From assembly GCA_017474045.1 (NCBI GenBank), contig JAFUHX010000057.1, positions 16,376 through 80,375 of the forward strand: a DNA stretch of 64,000 nt, written 5' to 3'. The stretch comes from Clostridia bacterium. Its GTDB lineage: Bacteria; Bacillota; Clostridia; Oscillospirales; Acutalibacteraceae. Under the pieces are notes generated by a model. The model made no database searches. It was not told where the DNA came from and saw nothing but the letters and a program-made list of their open reading frames with translations. A program made the position numbers and the translations under genes. Shown here one piece after another: positions 24,720-34,801 of this stretch (the first letter of the stretch is position 1; each line of letters opens with the position of its first letter).

Positions 24720-26090
24720 CTATGCGTGATAATATTTATCAAGAAGCTTATCGCTGATTCTTTTAAGCTCGCTTCGAGGAAGAATTGAAAGAAGCTTCCA
24801 GCCAAGGTCAAGAGTTTCTTCAATGCTTCGCGAAACTCCGCTGCCCTGAGAAACATATTCTTCTTCAAACCTTTCGGCAAATTCAGCATAGAGCTTATCA
24901 ATATCGCTAAGAGCTGACTCACCGAGAATTACCATCAGCTCTTTGCTGTCTTTCCCTCTTGCATAAGAAGAAAAAAGCTGATTCATAGTATCTGAATGAT
25001 CGGCCCTTGTTTTGCCTTCGCCAATTCCCTTATCTTTAAGCCTTGAAAGAGAAGGAAGAACATCAATAGGAGGAGTTATTCCTTTTCGGTAAAGCTCACG
25101 GCTTAAAATAATCTGACCTTCTGTTATATAGCCGGTAAGATCGGGGATGGGATGGGTTTTATCGTCTTCTGGCATTGTCAGAATGGGAATCATTGTTATG
25201 CTTCCCTTTTTGTTTTTCTGTCTTCCTGCCCTTTCATAAATTGCGGCAAGATCTGTGTACATATATCCCGGATAGCCTCTTCTTCCCGGAACTTCTTTTT
25301 TAGCCGCCGAAACCTCACGAAGCGCATCGGCATAGTTAGTTATATCAGTTAAAATTACAAGAACATGCATATCTTTTTCAAAAGCAAGATATTCAGCCGC
25401 TGTTAGAGCCATTTTCGGTGTTGCAATTCGCTCCATCGCAGGATCATTGGCAAGATTAGAAAACATAACAGTTCTGTCAATAGCTCCCGTTTCCTTAAAG
25501 GATCTTACAAAATAATCTGCCTCTTCAAAGGTTATTCCTATTGCGGCAAAAACTACAGCAAACTTTTCGTCGGCACCAAGAACCCTTGCCTGTCTTGCAA
25601 TCTGGGCTGCAAGCTCACTATGGGGAAGCCCGGAAGCTGAAAAAATCGGAAGTTTCTGACCTCTGACAAGAGTATTAAGGCCGTCAATGGCTGAAATTCC
25701 CGTTTCAATAAACTCCTGAGGATAGCTTCTTGCAGCGGGGTTCATTGGCTTTCCGTTAACATCAAGACGCATTTCAGGGATGATTTCCGGTCCTGAATCA
25801 ACAGGTCTTCCCAAGCCGTCAAAAACTCTTCCAAGCATATCGGTTGAAACTCCGAGCTGCATTTGTTTTCCGGTAAATTTAATTTTGCTGTTTGAAAGGT
25901 TAATTCCCGCCGATGATTCAAAAAGCTGAACAAGAGCATTTCTTCCGTTAACTTCAAGAACGCGACAAAGTCTTTTTTCGCCGTTTTCAAGCTCAATTTC
26001 ACCAAGCTCATTATATGAAACGCCATCAACATCGCGAACAAACATAAGCGGGCCGGCAACTTCCTCAATTGTTCTGTAGCTTTTAAGCAT
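24720..26090 (-). CDS. ntpB: V-type ATPase subunit B
   Basis: 456 residues, the non-catalytic nucleotide-binding subunit of the V1 ring. It has the expected [20 protein letters not shown] in place of a P-loop and the [19 protein letters not shown] region before the C-terminal domain. Its ATG overlaps the end of the A gene (GGGGAG 8 nt upstream). Length and motifs are standard. Confidence 0.95.
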   Translation of the reverse strand: MLKSYRTIEEVAGPLMFVRDVDGVSYNELGEIELENGEKRLCRVLEVNGRNALVQLFESSAGINLSNSKIKFTGKQMQLGVSTDMLGRVFDGLGRPVDSGPEIIPEMRLDVNGKPMNPAARSYPQEFIETGISAIDGLNTLVRGQKLPIFSASGLPHSELAAQIARQARVLGADEKFAVVFAAIGITFEEADYFVRSFKETGAIDRTVMFSNLANDPAMERIATPKMALTAAEYLAFEKDMHVLVILTDITNYADALREVSAAKKEVPGRRGYPGYMYTDLAAIYERAGRQKNKKGSITMIPILTMPEDDKTHPIPDLTGYITEGQIILSRELYRKGITPPIDVLPSLSRLKDKGIGEGKTRADHSDTMNQLFSSYARGKDSKELMVILGESALSDIDKLYAEFAERFEEEYVSQGSGVSRSIEETLDLGWKLLSILPRSELKRISDKLLDKYYHA

Positions 26091-27858
26091 CAGCAGACTC
26101 CCCTTTCATTAAATTGTTTGTTTCAAGCTTTATTTTTTTAAGTGTTTCATTAAACTCACATTCTGTGTCAGATTCAGAAACATACTTGAATCTTCCGATT
26201 TTTTCTCTTATCGGAAGGCGAATAACATCGTTTATGTTAACGCCCTTTTCAATGCACTGCCTTGCTGAATCATAAAAGCTGAGAATAAGAGACGACATAT
26301 AAAACTGTTTTTTCAATGATGTATAGGTATCAACCTCATGAAAAGCAAGCTGATGAAGAAAATCTTCTCTTATTGAGCGCGAAACTTCCAGAACAAGTCT
26401 GTCGGAGGCTGAAAGAGAATCAACACCAACAAGCTTCACAATTTCTTCAAGAGAAGCCTCTTGAGAAAGAAGACTCATAAATCGCTTTCGGTTTTCAGTC
26501 CACTTTGAGTTAACATTTTTATTGAACCATTCACTAAGACTTTCAGCATAAAGCGAATAACTGGTCAACCAGTTAATTGCAGGGAAATGACGCTTATAGG
26601 CAAGAGCACTGTCAAGCCCCCAGAAAGCCTTAACAATTCTCAGAGTTGCCTGGGAAACAGGCTCTGAAATATCGCCGCCCTGCGGAGACACGGCACCAAT
26701 TACTGAAAGGCTTCCTTCCCTTCTTTCACCGCCAAGCGCAACCACTCTTCCGGCTCTTTCATAAAACTGAGCCAGACGGGAACCAAGATAAGCCGGATAG
26801 CCTTCTTCACCGGGCATTTCTTCAAGTCTGCCGGACATTTCGCGAAGTGCCTCAGCCCACCTGGAAGTTGAATCAGCCATTAAAGCAACATTATATCCCA
26901 TATCACGATAGTATTCAGCAATGGTAATTCCCGTATAAACCGAAGCCTCTCTCGCCGCAACCGGCATATCTGAGGTGTTGGCAATGAGAACAGTTCTTTC
27001 CATAATTGATTTTCCTGTTTCAGAATCAATTATTTTCGGAAATTCGTTTAAAACGTCGGTCATTTCATTGCCTCTTTCACCACAACCGATATAAACAACA
27101 ATGTCTGCCTCAGACCACTTTGCAAGCTGATGTTGAGTTATTGTTTTTCCGCTTCCGAAGGGACCGGGAATTGCCGCAACGCCGCCTTTAGCAAGGGGAA
27201 AAAGAGTATCAATTACTCTTTGACCTGTTATAAGAGGCATTTCAGGTGAAAGCTTTTTTAAATATGGTCTCGCCTTTCTGACGGGCCATTTTTGCAAAAG
27301 TGAAATATTATACACAGTGCCGTTTTCGCTCTCGATTACGGCAACATTATCTTCAACTCTGAATTCGCCCTCATAAATTGCAACAACTATTCCGTTGACA
27401 CCAAAGGGAACCATAATTTTATGTTTAACGATTTCTGTTTCATCAACGAAGCCTAAAACGTCGCCTTCTGAAACCTCATCACCCACCTTAACCGTCGGAA
27501 CAAAATTCCAGAGCCTTTCGCGAGAAAGAGAAGGAACTTCAATTCCTCTTTCAAGATTATTTCCCGAAAGCTCCATGATTTCAAGGAGAGGACGCTGAAT
27601 TCCGTCAAAAATTCCGCCGATAAGACCGGGGCCAAGCTCGACGCTTAAGGGTTCCCCTGTTGTTTCAACAGTTTCACCCGTTGCAATTCCTGAGGTTTCT
27701 TCATAAACCTGAATTGAAGCGTTTTCGCCGTGCATTTCAATTATTTCACCAATCAGCCTTTTGTTGCTGACTCTGACAACATCAAACATATTGGCATGAC
27801 GCATTCCCGAAGCCACAACAAGAGGACCGGAAACCTTTGTGATTATTCCTGATTTCAT
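26083..27858 (-). CDS. ntpA: V-type ATPase catalytic subunit A
   Basis: 591 residues. The P-loop GPFGSGKT lies near residue 232, the catalytic Glu in GCGERGNEM near 258, and the 90-residue non-homologous insertion typical of V-type A subunits precedes the P-loop ([15 protein letters not shown] region). It hydrolyses ATP to drive the rotor. ATG 27858 follows AAAAGGTGA. Order and overlap are as in the Enterococcus ntp operon. Confidence 0.96.
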   Translation of the reverse strand: MKSGIITKVSGPLVVASGMRHANMFDVVRVSNKRLIGEIIEMHGENASIQVYEETSGIATGETVETTGEPLSVELGPGLIGGIFDGIQRPLLEIMELSGNNLERGIEVPSLSRERLWNFVPTVKVGDEVSEGDVLGFVDETEIVKHKIMVPFGVNGIVVAIYEGEFRVEDNVAVIESENGTVYNISLLQKWPVRKARPYLKKLSPEMPLITGQRVIDTLFPLAKGGVAAIPGPFGSGKTITQHQLAKWSEADIVVYIGCGERGNEMTDVLNEFPKIIDSETGKSIMERTVLIANTSDMPVAAREASVYTGITIAEYYRDMGYNVALMADSTSRWAEALREMSGRLEEMPGEEGYPAYLGSRLAQFYERAGRVVALGGERREGSLSVIGAVSPQGGDISEPVSQATLRIVKAFWGLDSALAYKRHFPAINWLTSYSLYAESLSEWFNKNVNSKWTENRKRFMSLLSQEASLEEIVKLVGVDSLSASDRLVLEVSRSIREDFLHQLAFHEVDTYTSLKKQFYMSSLILSFYDSARQCIEKGVNINDVIRLPIREKIGRFKYVSESDTECEFNETLKKIKLETNNLMKGESADA

Positions 27859-27879
27859 AAAATCACCTTTTCAAATTAA

Positions 27880-28191
27880 TTATGGAGCTAAATCTGAACC
27901 AACTGCACGCTTAATCATACTCTGAATATTTTTCATTGCGATTTCGCTTTTATCTGAACTTCCGGGAATTAAAATTATTGCCGGAGTCAAAGATTCGCTA
28001 TATTTATCAATTTCGTCTTTTAATTTTTCGCCAAGATCTTCTGTTATAAATATTATGGCATAAGACTCAAAAGCAAGCTTTTTTAAACAAGCAGACGCAG
28101 AATAAGCATCGCTCATGGGAAAGATTTCAAAGCCAACAGCTGAAAAACCCATAATACAGGACTTTTCTCCTATTACTGCAATTTTATTCAT
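27880..28191 (-). CDS. ntpG: V-type ATPase subunit F
   Basis: 103 residues with the CheY-like fold of the F subunit, from MNKIAVIGEKSCIMGF through a central FITEDLGEKL to AIILIPGS. It joins the D shaft. Its ATG overlaps the end of the C gene. The naming follows the convention in which the Enterococcus gene is ntpG. Confidence 0.88.
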   Translation of the reverse strand: MNKIAVIGEKSCIMGFSAVGFEIFPMSDAYSASACLKKLAFESYAIIFITEDLGEKLKDEIDKYSESLTPAIILIPGSSDKSEIAMKNIQSMIKRAVGSDLAP

Positions 28192-29149
28192 ACAGAGCGC
28201 TCACCCTTTCTTTAACTGTTTCGCTTGAAATTCCGTTTTCTTTTGCTGAAAGAATCAGTTTAACGCTCTTGATCTCAGATCTTGCGGCAAGATAATAGGT
28301 ATATATCGGATCAAAACCAAGGAAAATAAACTTTGATTTTTTAATTTGAGTTAAAAGGTGCCTTTCAACCCATATTTCAAAGTCGGAATAGCTTTGCTTT
28401 AAAATTTCAACACACTCACTAAGAGGTGTTTTCTTAACAAATTCAAAAAAGCTCTGAGTACCTTCAGAAGCTGCTTTTGCTAACTCATCAGAAGAAAAAA
28501 GAGTCGTTTCTCCAAGAGCCTTTCGGCAGAAAGAAAGATTTTTTTCAAAACAAGAACAACGATATCCGATTTTCAGATCAGTTGCGGCAATAAAAAAATC
28601 TGAAGCCTGAAAAACAAGGTCATTCTCTTTTTTTCTGATTAATTCCCTCAGGAGCCTCAGCGCACCGCAATCAAGAATGATTTCAACATTCATTCCGCTT
28701 TTTGTTTCGTTAGCAACTTCAAATGCTTCTTTGGCACAGCTTCTGTATTTTTCATCAATCAGAGAAAAATCATGGCTTTCAACGGCCTTATCGAGCTTTT
28801 CAAGATCAATAGATGTGGGATAGCGGAAAAGGCTTTTAATTTCGGTATTTGAGAAATAACCTTTAATAGCCGCTTTGATATTAAAGAAATCATTTAAAAC
28901 AGTAAACAGCAAAAGCTCATTTTCATCATCAACAAGCTGAAAAATTAAATCTGAAAGTGTTTTTTCCTGAGCTTTTATTATTTCCGAAGTATTGCCCGAG
29001 TCAACAGCCCAATTCTTGCTTTTTAAAAAGCTGACAGCTGTTTCAAATGAATCGGTATGAGCAAGCTTCATAATTTCTTCAGCGGTGAGAAGATTTTTTT
29101 CTTTTGACCTGATTACTGCGACAGCAAAGGCATAATCATTTTTTATCAT
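28184..29149 (-). CDS. ntpC: V-type ATPase subunit C (d-type, rotor adaptor)
   Basis: 321 residues, all helical, in the AtpC/NtpC family: FAVAVIRSKEKNLLT at the N-terminus and a FIFLGFDPIYTYYLAARSEIK C-terminus, which is highly conserved. It sits on the membrane c-ring and links to the D-F shaft. ATG 29149 has CGGAGGTAG upstream. Confidence 0.9.
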   Translation of the reverse strand: MIKNDYAFAVAVIRSKEKNLLTAEEIMKLAHTDSFETAVSFLKSKNWAVDSGNTSEIIKAQEKTLSDLIFQLVDDENELLLFTVLNDFFNIKAAIKGYFSNTEIKSLFRYPTSIDLEKLDKAVESHDFSLIDEKYRSCAKEAFEVANETKSGMNVEIILDCGALRLLRELIRKKENDLVFQASDFFIAATDLKIGYRCSCFEKNLSFCRKALGETTLFSSDELAKAASEGTQSFFEFVKKTPLSECVEILKQSYSDFEIWVERHLLTQIKKSKFIFLGFDPIYTYYLAARSEIKSVKLILSAKENGISSETVKERVSALYE

Positions 29150-29160
29150 AGCTACCTCCG

Positions 29161-29754
29161 TCAGTCTTTAAACAAAATCTCAGAAAGCATCTCTTTAATC
29201 AAACTCATTTTTTCATCAAAAACTGACTTCAAGGTGCAATCAATTTCAAAATCACCATAATCGAGAATAAAGCCGTTTGGAATGTTTTTTGGTGTTTTTG
29301 AAATCTGAACAGCAGCCTTTTCATAAACCTCTGAATTGATTGAAATTTCAAATTTTGAAGGCAAACGAGCCAGATCCCGCGAGTTCAAATATAATATACA
29401 TTCACCTTCGGCAACATATTTTACACAAATTGCATGAAGGAAAGAGAAATATTTAGAATCATCGGCGTTTGCTATTTCTTCATACGCTGCTGAAACAATA
29501 TCGTTTATAATTGCGTTTTTTGCCTCAAGATATCGGTTTCGGGTTATTGTGTCTGCATTTGACTTGGAAACAGAATTTCTTTGCTTAGCCTTTTCTTCAG
29601 CATCGGAAATAATTTTATCGGAAGCAATTTTACTCTCAGCTCTTGCTCTGGCTTTGATTTCTTCAGCTTCTTTTTCAGCGGTGCTTATTATTAAAGAACA
29701 TTTTTCTTCGCTGTCTTGCGCAATCTTGCTGATTATTTTTTCAAGACCTGTCAC
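29161..29754 (-). CDS. ntpE: V-type ATPase subunit E (peripheral stalk)
   Basis: 197 residues. The N-terminal about 90 residues are a right-handed coiled coil rich in Ala, Glu and Lys; the C-terminal part is the globular alpha/beta head. It pairs with the H/G subunit to form the peripheral stalk. GTG 29754 is the start, with AAAGGAG 8 nt upstream. Confidence 0.9.
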   Translation of the reverse strand: MTGLEKIISKIAQDSEEKCSLIISTAEKEAEEIKARARAESKIASDKIISDAEEKAKQRNSVSKSNADTITRNRYLEAKNAIINDIVSAAYEEIANADDSKYFSFLHAICVKYVAEGECILYLNSRDLARLPSKFEISINSEVYEKAAVQISKTPKNIPNGFILDYGDFEIDCTLKSVFDEKMSLIKEMLSEILFKD

Positions 29755-29788
29755 ATTCTCATCTCCTTTGAAGGATTTTGTGGAAAGC

Positions 29789-30262
29789 TTATCCTATTCT
29801 GTAAACAGAAATTATGGAAATAAGGAAGGGCAAAATTGCATAGAACTCAACAAGAGAAGCCATTGCAACTGCTCTGCCTGATTGGTCAGGCTTCTTGGCA
29901 ACAAGACTGACACCTGCAACGGAAACCTTTCCCTGATGAATAGCTGAAAAATAGCCGCCGATTGCAATGGGAAGACAAGCAGCAAAATAAAGAAGACCCA
30001 GATCCCATGAAATTTCAACAGGGTTACCGCTGATTATTCCAGTCTTCACAAGAACAAAAAAAGCAACAATAAAGCCATAGAGACCTTGGGTTCCTGGAAG
30101 AAGCTGCAAAACAAGAACTTTGCCAAACATTGAGGGTTCCTCTGAAATCAAGCCGGCAGAAGCCTGTCCGGCAAGACCGACAGCTTTAGCTGAGCCTGCG
30201 CAGGCAAAAGCGGCAGCAAAGGCTGCACCTAACATTGCAATAGCCAAACCTAAATTAATCAT
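29789..30262 (-). CDS. ntpK: V-type ATPase proteolipid subunit K, Na+-type
   Basis: 157 residues and four membrane helices, the duplicated c-subunit. The residues known to bind Na+ in Enterococcus hirae NtpK are all here: LLPGTQGLY (T58, Q59, Y62), Q110 in AIHQ and E139 in LVEFY. The enzyme is therefore predicted to pump Na+. ATG 30262 has GGAGG 9 nt upstream and overlaps the I gene by 8 nt. An upstream extension in the same frame is not used because it lacks a ribosome site. Confidence 0.93.
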   Translation of the reverse strand: MINLGLAIAMLGAAFAAAFACAGSAKAVGLAGQASAGLISEEPSMFGKVLVLQLLPGTQGLYGFIVAFFVLVKTGIISGNPVEISWDLGLLYFAACLPIAIGGYFSAIHQGKVSVAGVSLVAKKPDQSGRAVAMASLVEFYAILPFLISIISVYRIG

Positions 30263-32240
30263 TGATTGTTTCCTCCTTGAGTTTGAAATATTTTGAATTG
30301 ATTTTAAACGGGGTGAAGCTCTTTCCTCCGCCCTCATAAAATTTTGAAAAGAACTCAACATATTGAAGACGGTTAGTGTGAACATAGGCACCAATTAAAT
30401 TAATGGCAAAATTCACGCCATGACCGACAACAAAAATTAAAACAAAAATAAAAATGTTTTTGGGCATTGAAGCCAGAATATTAACAACCATGGCGATAAC
30501 ACCTGTTACAAGATTTAGGGCAAGAAGCCTTGAATAAGAAAGAATATCGCCAAGATAACCTGTTGTTATGCTGTAAACGCCATAAAGGCCTCCGCCAAGC
30601 TTGCCAAAAATATTTTTAGCGCTTCGCCCCGAGGTTAACACAATGAGAACTGCTCCTGCAATCAAAAGCTTTATTGCAGTTTCCGTTGCTTCTTCGCTGA
30701 CAGGCTCAATAAAGTTTTTTCCAACAACTGCCAGACCCGATACAAAAACATAAACCGGAACGCAATCACAGATTGCGCTGAAAAATTTTCGTTGACGACA
30801 AAGATTGAAGAATCTTATTGCCAGACCGAAATACAAATGAATTATTCCCAACAAAAACGAAAAGAGAAGCATTTTTATGCTGTCTTGCTGTGGATTAAAC
30901 CATAAAGCAAGTTCAGGTGGATTTTCGATTTTTAAAAATGTTCTGCATACTGTGGGAATCAAATCTCCGAACCAGCCGCCAAAAACTGCTCCCCAAACGG
31001 TTGTTGAAATTCCGCAATACAAAGCAAAATCAGCAAATCTTTTTGCGCCACCCGTAACTTTCAGTTTTAATTTTGCCACAAGAGAAAAAACAATCATTAA
31101 AATTCCGTAGCCGCCATCAGACAGCATTAAGCCAAAAAGACCATAATAGAAAACAGACATTATGGGATTTGGGTCAACATCTTTATTTGAAACCGGTGAA
31201 TACATTTCGGTAATGTTTTCAACACCGGCAGCAAAAGAACTGTTTTTAACCAAAACCGGAACCTCGTTGTCTTCATAATCCGGCTCAAAGAACTCAATCT
31301 GCGCTCTGAAGCGCCTTTCAATTTCAAATTTGAGTTCTTCGCTTTCTCTTTCCGGCAAATAGCCTTCATAATAAATTACGTTTTCAGTTGCCGCAGAAAG
31401 AGAAATCGCTCTATATTTTTCAATGGTTACAAGACAAAAATCACACAAAAACCTTAGATTTTCGTATTCTTTGGCAAAGGAAGCAATTTCCAGACTGAGC
31501 TTTTCAATTTGTTCTTTAAGACCTTTTATTTCTTTTTCAAAAGCCGCTATTGCAACAGAGGGAATTTTCATCACAGCTGTGTTCGGCTTTGAAAAACCAA
31601 TTTTTTCAAGAGCCGCTTCAGTCTTTTTCCCTTCGCTTTTATGACACATTAAAACGAAACAAGTCTGGAACGGTGAACTGCTTATAACCTGAATTTCAAG
31701 GCCAAAAGAAAATTCTTCATTTTCAGACAGCTTTTCTGAAATTTTTTCAGCTGAATAATCACCCTTCAATGTTCCGATAAAAATTGATGTTCCGGAGGTT
31801 GAACGACTGCCCAAAGGAATATCGAGCTTTTCCCAAGGTCTGATTTCGCCTATAATGGCTTCAATGTCGGCGGCTTCTTTTTCTAAGCCTTTAATTTTTT
31901 TATTAAGACAACAGATTTTATTTGCAACCACTTCAATCGCTTCAGCCTTCTGACAGAGAAGCTTATATTCTGAATAGTCTATTTCAGAATAGTCGCTGAT
32001 TGAATCTAAAAAGCTCTTTTTAATTGAGCACGAATATTCAAGGAGGCTGACCGCTTCTTTCGCTTTTTCATATAATAGCTCATATTTTTCAACAGACGAC
32101 TCTGTGTTTGTTTTTTTCAGCTTTTCATTGCAGATGTTTTTCAAATGAGTCACACCGGAAAGCTGAAGAAAATCTGTAAGCTTCTTTCTGTCTTCCAGAA
32201 GAGAAACAAGCTCAAAGCCAACAAGTTTTACTTTAGACAA
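30255..32240 (-). CDS. ntpI: V-type ATPase subunit I (a-type, stator and ion channel)
   Basis: 661 residues. A long cytoplasmic N-terminal half with coiled coils (residues 1-330) is followed by about seven membrane helices. The functional Arg region is in the ILSYSRLLALNLVTGVIA helix near residue 570. It holds the peripheral stalk and forms the ion path with subunit K. The start is TTG 32240 with AGGAGGT at 6 nt. Confidence 0.93.
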   Translation of the reverse strand: MSKVKLVGFELVSLLEDRKKLTDFLQLSGVTHLKNICNEKLKKTNTESSVEKYELLYEKAKEAVSLLEYSCSIKKSFLDSISDYSEIDYSEYKLLCQKAEAIEVVANKICCLNKKIKGLEKEAADIEAIIGEIRPWEKLDIPLGSRSTSGTSIFIGTLKGDYSAEKISEKLSENEEFSFGLEIQVISSSPFQTCFVLMCHKSEGKKTEAALEKIGFSKPNTAVMKIPSVAIAAFEKEIKGLKEQIEKLSLEIASFAKEYENLRFLCDFCLVTIEKYRAISLSAATENVIYYEGYLPERESEELKFEIERRFRAQIEFFEPDYEDNEVPVLVKNSSFAAGVENITEMYSPVSNKDVDPNPIMSVFYYGLFGLMLSDGGYGILMIVFSLVAKLKLKVTGGAKRFADFALYCGISTTVWGAVFGGWFGDLIPTVCRTFLKIENPPELALWFNPQQDSIKMLLFSFLLGIIHLYFGLAIRFFNLCRQRKFFSAICDCVPVYVFVSGLAVVGKNFIEPVSEEATETAIKLLIAGAVLIVLTSGRSAKNIFGKLGGGLYGVYSITTGYLGDILSYSRLLALNLVTGVIAMVVNILASMPKNIFIFVLIFVVGHGVNFAINLIGAYVHTNRLQYVEFFSKFYEGGGKSFTPFKINSKYFKLKEETIND

Positions 32241-32276
32241 AGCTCCACCTCCTTTTGATATTTTTAAGCAGGAAAA

Positions 32277-32588
32277 TTATTTTAAAATGCAGGTCTTTAC
32301 CATTTCAATCAGTTCTCTATAGTTTTTTTCAGAGTCAGAAATCATTTTTCTTTCTCTTAAATCAGCCAATGTGTTGGCTTGTTTTACATATCCGTCTGCA
32401 TCATCAATTGCCTTTCGGATAATTTCTTCAGCTTTTATATTCGCCTGATTAATTCTCTTTTCATAAATCACCTCAGCCTCAAGCTTTGCCTGAAGTCTGA
32501 TTTCTTCAGCAATTTTGGTAGCTTTGGTTTCTTCTTTTTTTGCAACAGCTTCAGCTTTTAAAACTGCATTAATCATTTCAGCTGCCAA
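32277..32588 (-). CDS. ntpF: V-type ATPase peripheral-stalk subunit (G/H type)
   Basis: 103 residues, almost one long coiled coil rich in Ala, Glu and Lys, of the V-ATPase H/G family that pairs with subunit E. The start is TTG 32588 with GAGGTG 7 nt upstream; that site is inside the last codons of the kinase-like gene, so the two are coupled. It heads the ATPase structural genes. Confidence 0.85.
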   Translation of the reverse strand: MAAEMINAVLKAEAVAKKEETKATKIAEEIRLQAKLEAEVIYEKRINQANIKAEEIIRKAIDDADGYVKQANTLADLRERKMISDSEKNYRELIEMVKTCILK

Positions 32589-33936
32589 AAGATATCACCT
32601 CTGATAAATAAATTATTCCCTGATTAAGAGTTGCTTGAACATCTGAAACAGAATTTTCAGCGCCTCTGAGACTTAAAGACACAATAAACAAAATCATAAC
32701 CAAAATTATTGCCGCTATTATTGCCGCCAGCTTTTTAACATCAAGAGGGATCTCGGTATGAAGCGACTTGTTTTTCGGAACAGAGGTATAAGCAACTGCT
32801 TTACGGCGCTTAACCGGTTTTTTATCTGAATCAAGATAGTCAAAGGGAGAAACATCGGGAACGGGAATTTCTTCATGAAGAGAAACGGGAAACTCAGGAT
32901 ATGAAATTTCTTCCGCCTTTTCTTCCTTGTATTCCACAACATCGGCAATGGCATCAGCCTCGTCACCTGTGGGAGCAGAATAGGAATATATATCGTCATA
33001 TTCAGTCTCAGAAGCCGGCTTGTTTCTTAATGCGGCATTTAAATCTGAAAGCATTTGTTTCGGTGTCAGATATCTGTCAGTTTCTTTAAAAGCGCATGCC
33101 TTGGAAATTACCTTCATGAGCATAGGTGCTTGAGTTGCAGGTTCCGGAAAGCTCATTCCCAGACATCTGTTTTCTTTTGAACGGTTAAGACCGTTAAGAG
33201 TTACCTCCTGGGGATACTGTTCTGTAAAGGGAAGTCTTCCGCGATTTATGAGCATATAGAGAATCAGACCAAGAGAATAAGTGTCACTTGTGCAATTAAT
33301 GCTGTCGTTTTTCAGATATTCGGGAGCCATATAGTGCTGCGTGCGCTTATAGGCAACGGAGGTTTTTGAAGGTTCAAGAAGACTGAAGGAGCCGAAGTCT
33401 CCAAGCTTGCAGACTCCTTTTGCGTCAAACAAAATGTTTTCAGGCTTAAGATTCGGATAAATATAGCCAAAATCGCGGCATCGAATAAGAGATTTGCAAA
33501 TTTCTATTCCAAGTCTTATTGTTTCTTCAAGAGTAAAAGAAAATTCATTAAGAAGATCAGAAAGAGAACGCATTTCTTCAAGTCTTATGAGAATAATTTT
33601 TCCTTTTCCGTCTGAAGTCTCTCTGACTTCAACATCTTCATATTTAACAAAGCGCTTTCCTCCGTCAGAGGTCTGAATGGTTTTGATGTTTCTTTTTATG
33701 TTTTCAATTATTTCATCAACATAAGCAGATTTGTCGTCTTTTTCAATTTCACCAAGAGGGTTAAAGCCCTTGCTTTCGCTTCTGTTGCTGTTTACTCTGA
33801 TTGTTTTTAAAACACTTCTTGTTTTCTTTTGGTTTTCATCAACTGAAACGAGGGTATATACCCTTCCGTCTGTTCCTGTTCCGATACATTTTTCTGTGTT
33901 CCATTTTCCAAACACACCTTCAAAAGACTGAGCCAT
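32578..33936 (-). CDS. Membrane-anchored Ser/Thr kinase-like protein, predicted pseudokinase
   Basis: 452 residues. The kinase domain occupies about 12-305: Gly-rich loop IGTGTDGRVY (18-27), VLK lysine K44, DFG 180-182 and APE 204-206. The catalytic loop reads YPNLKPEN at 160-167 instead of HRDxKPxN, so the proton-accepting Asp is Asn162. A Pro/Glu-rich linker (310-400) leads to one membrane helix (403-423) and a short tail. With intact Lys and DFG it may bind ATP but probably transfers phosphate poorly or not at all. It overlaps the first ATPase gene by 11 nt. No PASTA or FHA domain is present. Confidence 0.85.
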   Translation of the reverse strand: MAQSFEGVFGKWNTEKCIGTGTDGRVYTLVSVDENQKKTRSVLKTIRVNSNRSESKGFNPLGEIEKDDKSAYVDEIIENIKRNIKTIQTSDGGKRFVKYEDVEVRETSDGKGKIILIRLEEMRSLSDLLNEFSFTLEETIRLGIEICKSLIRCRDFGYIYPNLKPENILFDAKGVCKLGDFGSFSLLEPSKTSVAYKRTQHYMAPEYLKNDSINCTSDTYSLGLILYMLINRGRLPFTEQYPQEVTLNGLNRSKENRCLGMSFPEPATQAPMLMKVISKACAFKETDRYLTPKQMLSDLNAALRNKPASETEYDDIYSYSAPTGDEADAIADVVEYKEEKAEEISYPEFPVSLHEEIPVPDVSPFDYLDSDKKPVKRRKAVAYTSVPKNKSLHTEIPLDVKKLAAIIAAIILVMILFIVSLSLRGAENSVSDVQATLNQGIIYLSEVISFGS

Positions 33937-34114
33937 TTAATTCATTCCTTTATGTTTAATTTATATTTTCAAGTAAAACTCAAGTTAAAACTGATAATTG
34001 TATATACTTAGTTTATATTATACCATATATAGACAAAAAAAGCCACTTATTTATTTAATTAATTTGGTTTTTTCCGATAATTTTTTATTAAAATTTTTTA
34101 GAGAGGAAAGTGTA

Positions 34115-34143
34115 TTGACAATAACGGATTAAACAGTTAAAAT
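34115..34143 (+). promoter_or_regulatory. Promoter of the DUF1292 gene
   Basis: TTGACA 34115-34120, 17-nt spacer, TAAAAT 34138-34143. Confidence 0.75.
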
Positions 34144-34170
34144 ATAAACAGAAAAAAGGAGGCGGAAATT

Positions 34171-34512
34171 ATGAGCAAAGACAAAGATCTTATTGAAACA
34201 GAAGATGATTTTTTCAGCGAAAACGACCTTATTACCGTTATTGATGACGACGGAAGAGAATATGTTTTTGAAGAATTGGACAGAATTGAGCTTGATAACG
34301 GCAAAAAGTATATTGCAGTTGTTCAGGTTCCTCAAAATGACGACGAGGTTCTCACTAACTCAAACGAAATGATCGTTCTTGAGGTTATTGAAAAAGGTGG
34401 CGAAAACTATCTTCTTAACATTGAAGACGAGGAAACAGAAGATGAAGTCGGCAAAATTTTCATCGAAAGACTTTCAGAAGAATACGGCTTCGAGTTTGAT
34501 GAAGAAGAATAA
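34171..34512 (+). CDS. DUF1292 family protein (YrzB-like)
   Basis: A 113-residue, strongly acidic protein. ENDLITVIDDDGREYVFEEL and IVLEVIEKGGENYLLNIEDE are the DUF1292 pattern. In many Firmicutes this gene lies in the ireB-ruvX-yrzB cluster; here ireB is about 4.5 kb away and ruvX is not in the window. The function is unknown. AGGAGG precedes the ATG. Confidence 0.87.
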   Translation: MSKDKDLIETEDDFFSENDLITVIDDDGREYVFEELDRIELDNGKKYIAVVQVPQNDDEVLTNSNEMIVLEVIEKGGENYLLNIEDEETEDEVGKIFIERLSEEYGFEFDEEE

Positions 34513-34540
34513 TTTTTGTTTTTTTGAATAAAATGTTTAT

Positions 34541-34738
34541 ATCCTGCCGTGTTCGGTCACTTTGGCCGATATAACCCAACACCTATATTAAAGGAGAGAC
34601 GCTCCGTTGAAAGATTGCAGACCTCCCAAGATTTATCGGTATATCCGGTAATGAGGACGAAGGGAGCGTGAAGTCAATGGGCTATCACCACCCTGCGAAG
34701 AGCAGGTTATACTACGGTCATCCCGGCATGGCGGGTGA
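34541..34738 (+). ncRNA. ssrS: Probable 6S RNA
   Basis: About 198 nt between the DUF1292 stop and a terminator, with no ORF. The ends pair over 9 bp, CCTGCCGTG (34543-34551) with CATGGCGGG (34727-34735). Inside, ACGCTCC (34599-34605) pairs with GGAGCGT (34663-34669). A GTGTTCGG...AACAC stem lies near the 5' end. A rod closed at both ends with a central loop, of this length and with the GTGTTCGG...AACACCTATATTAAA segment I recall from Firmicute 6S RNAs, supports the call. 6S RNA binds sigma-A RNA polymerase in stationary phase. The family assignment is from memory and not confirmed by a covariance search. Confidence 0.6.
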
Positions 34739-34743
34739 ATTTA

Positions 34744-34770
34744 GCAGAGGTTTTCCTCTGTTATTTTTTT
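34744..34770 (+). terminator. Terminator after the 6S-like RNA
   Basis: CAGAGG pairs with CCTCTG around a TTTT loop, then TTATTTTTTT. Confidence 0.8.
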
Positions 34771-34801
34771 ATTTTCAGGGAAAAACAATAACGGTGATCA
34801 A

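Noticed and set aside
33937-34170. Canonical promoter for the V-ATPase operon
   Set aside because: A good -10 (TATAAT on the minus strand at 34022-34017) is present, but no -35 box was found at a suitable distance.
34541-34738. SRP RNA or RNase P RNA
   Set aside because: The length is too short for RNase P, and the GGAA-loop/AGCAG motif of SRP domain IV is missing; the closed rod fits 6S RNA better.
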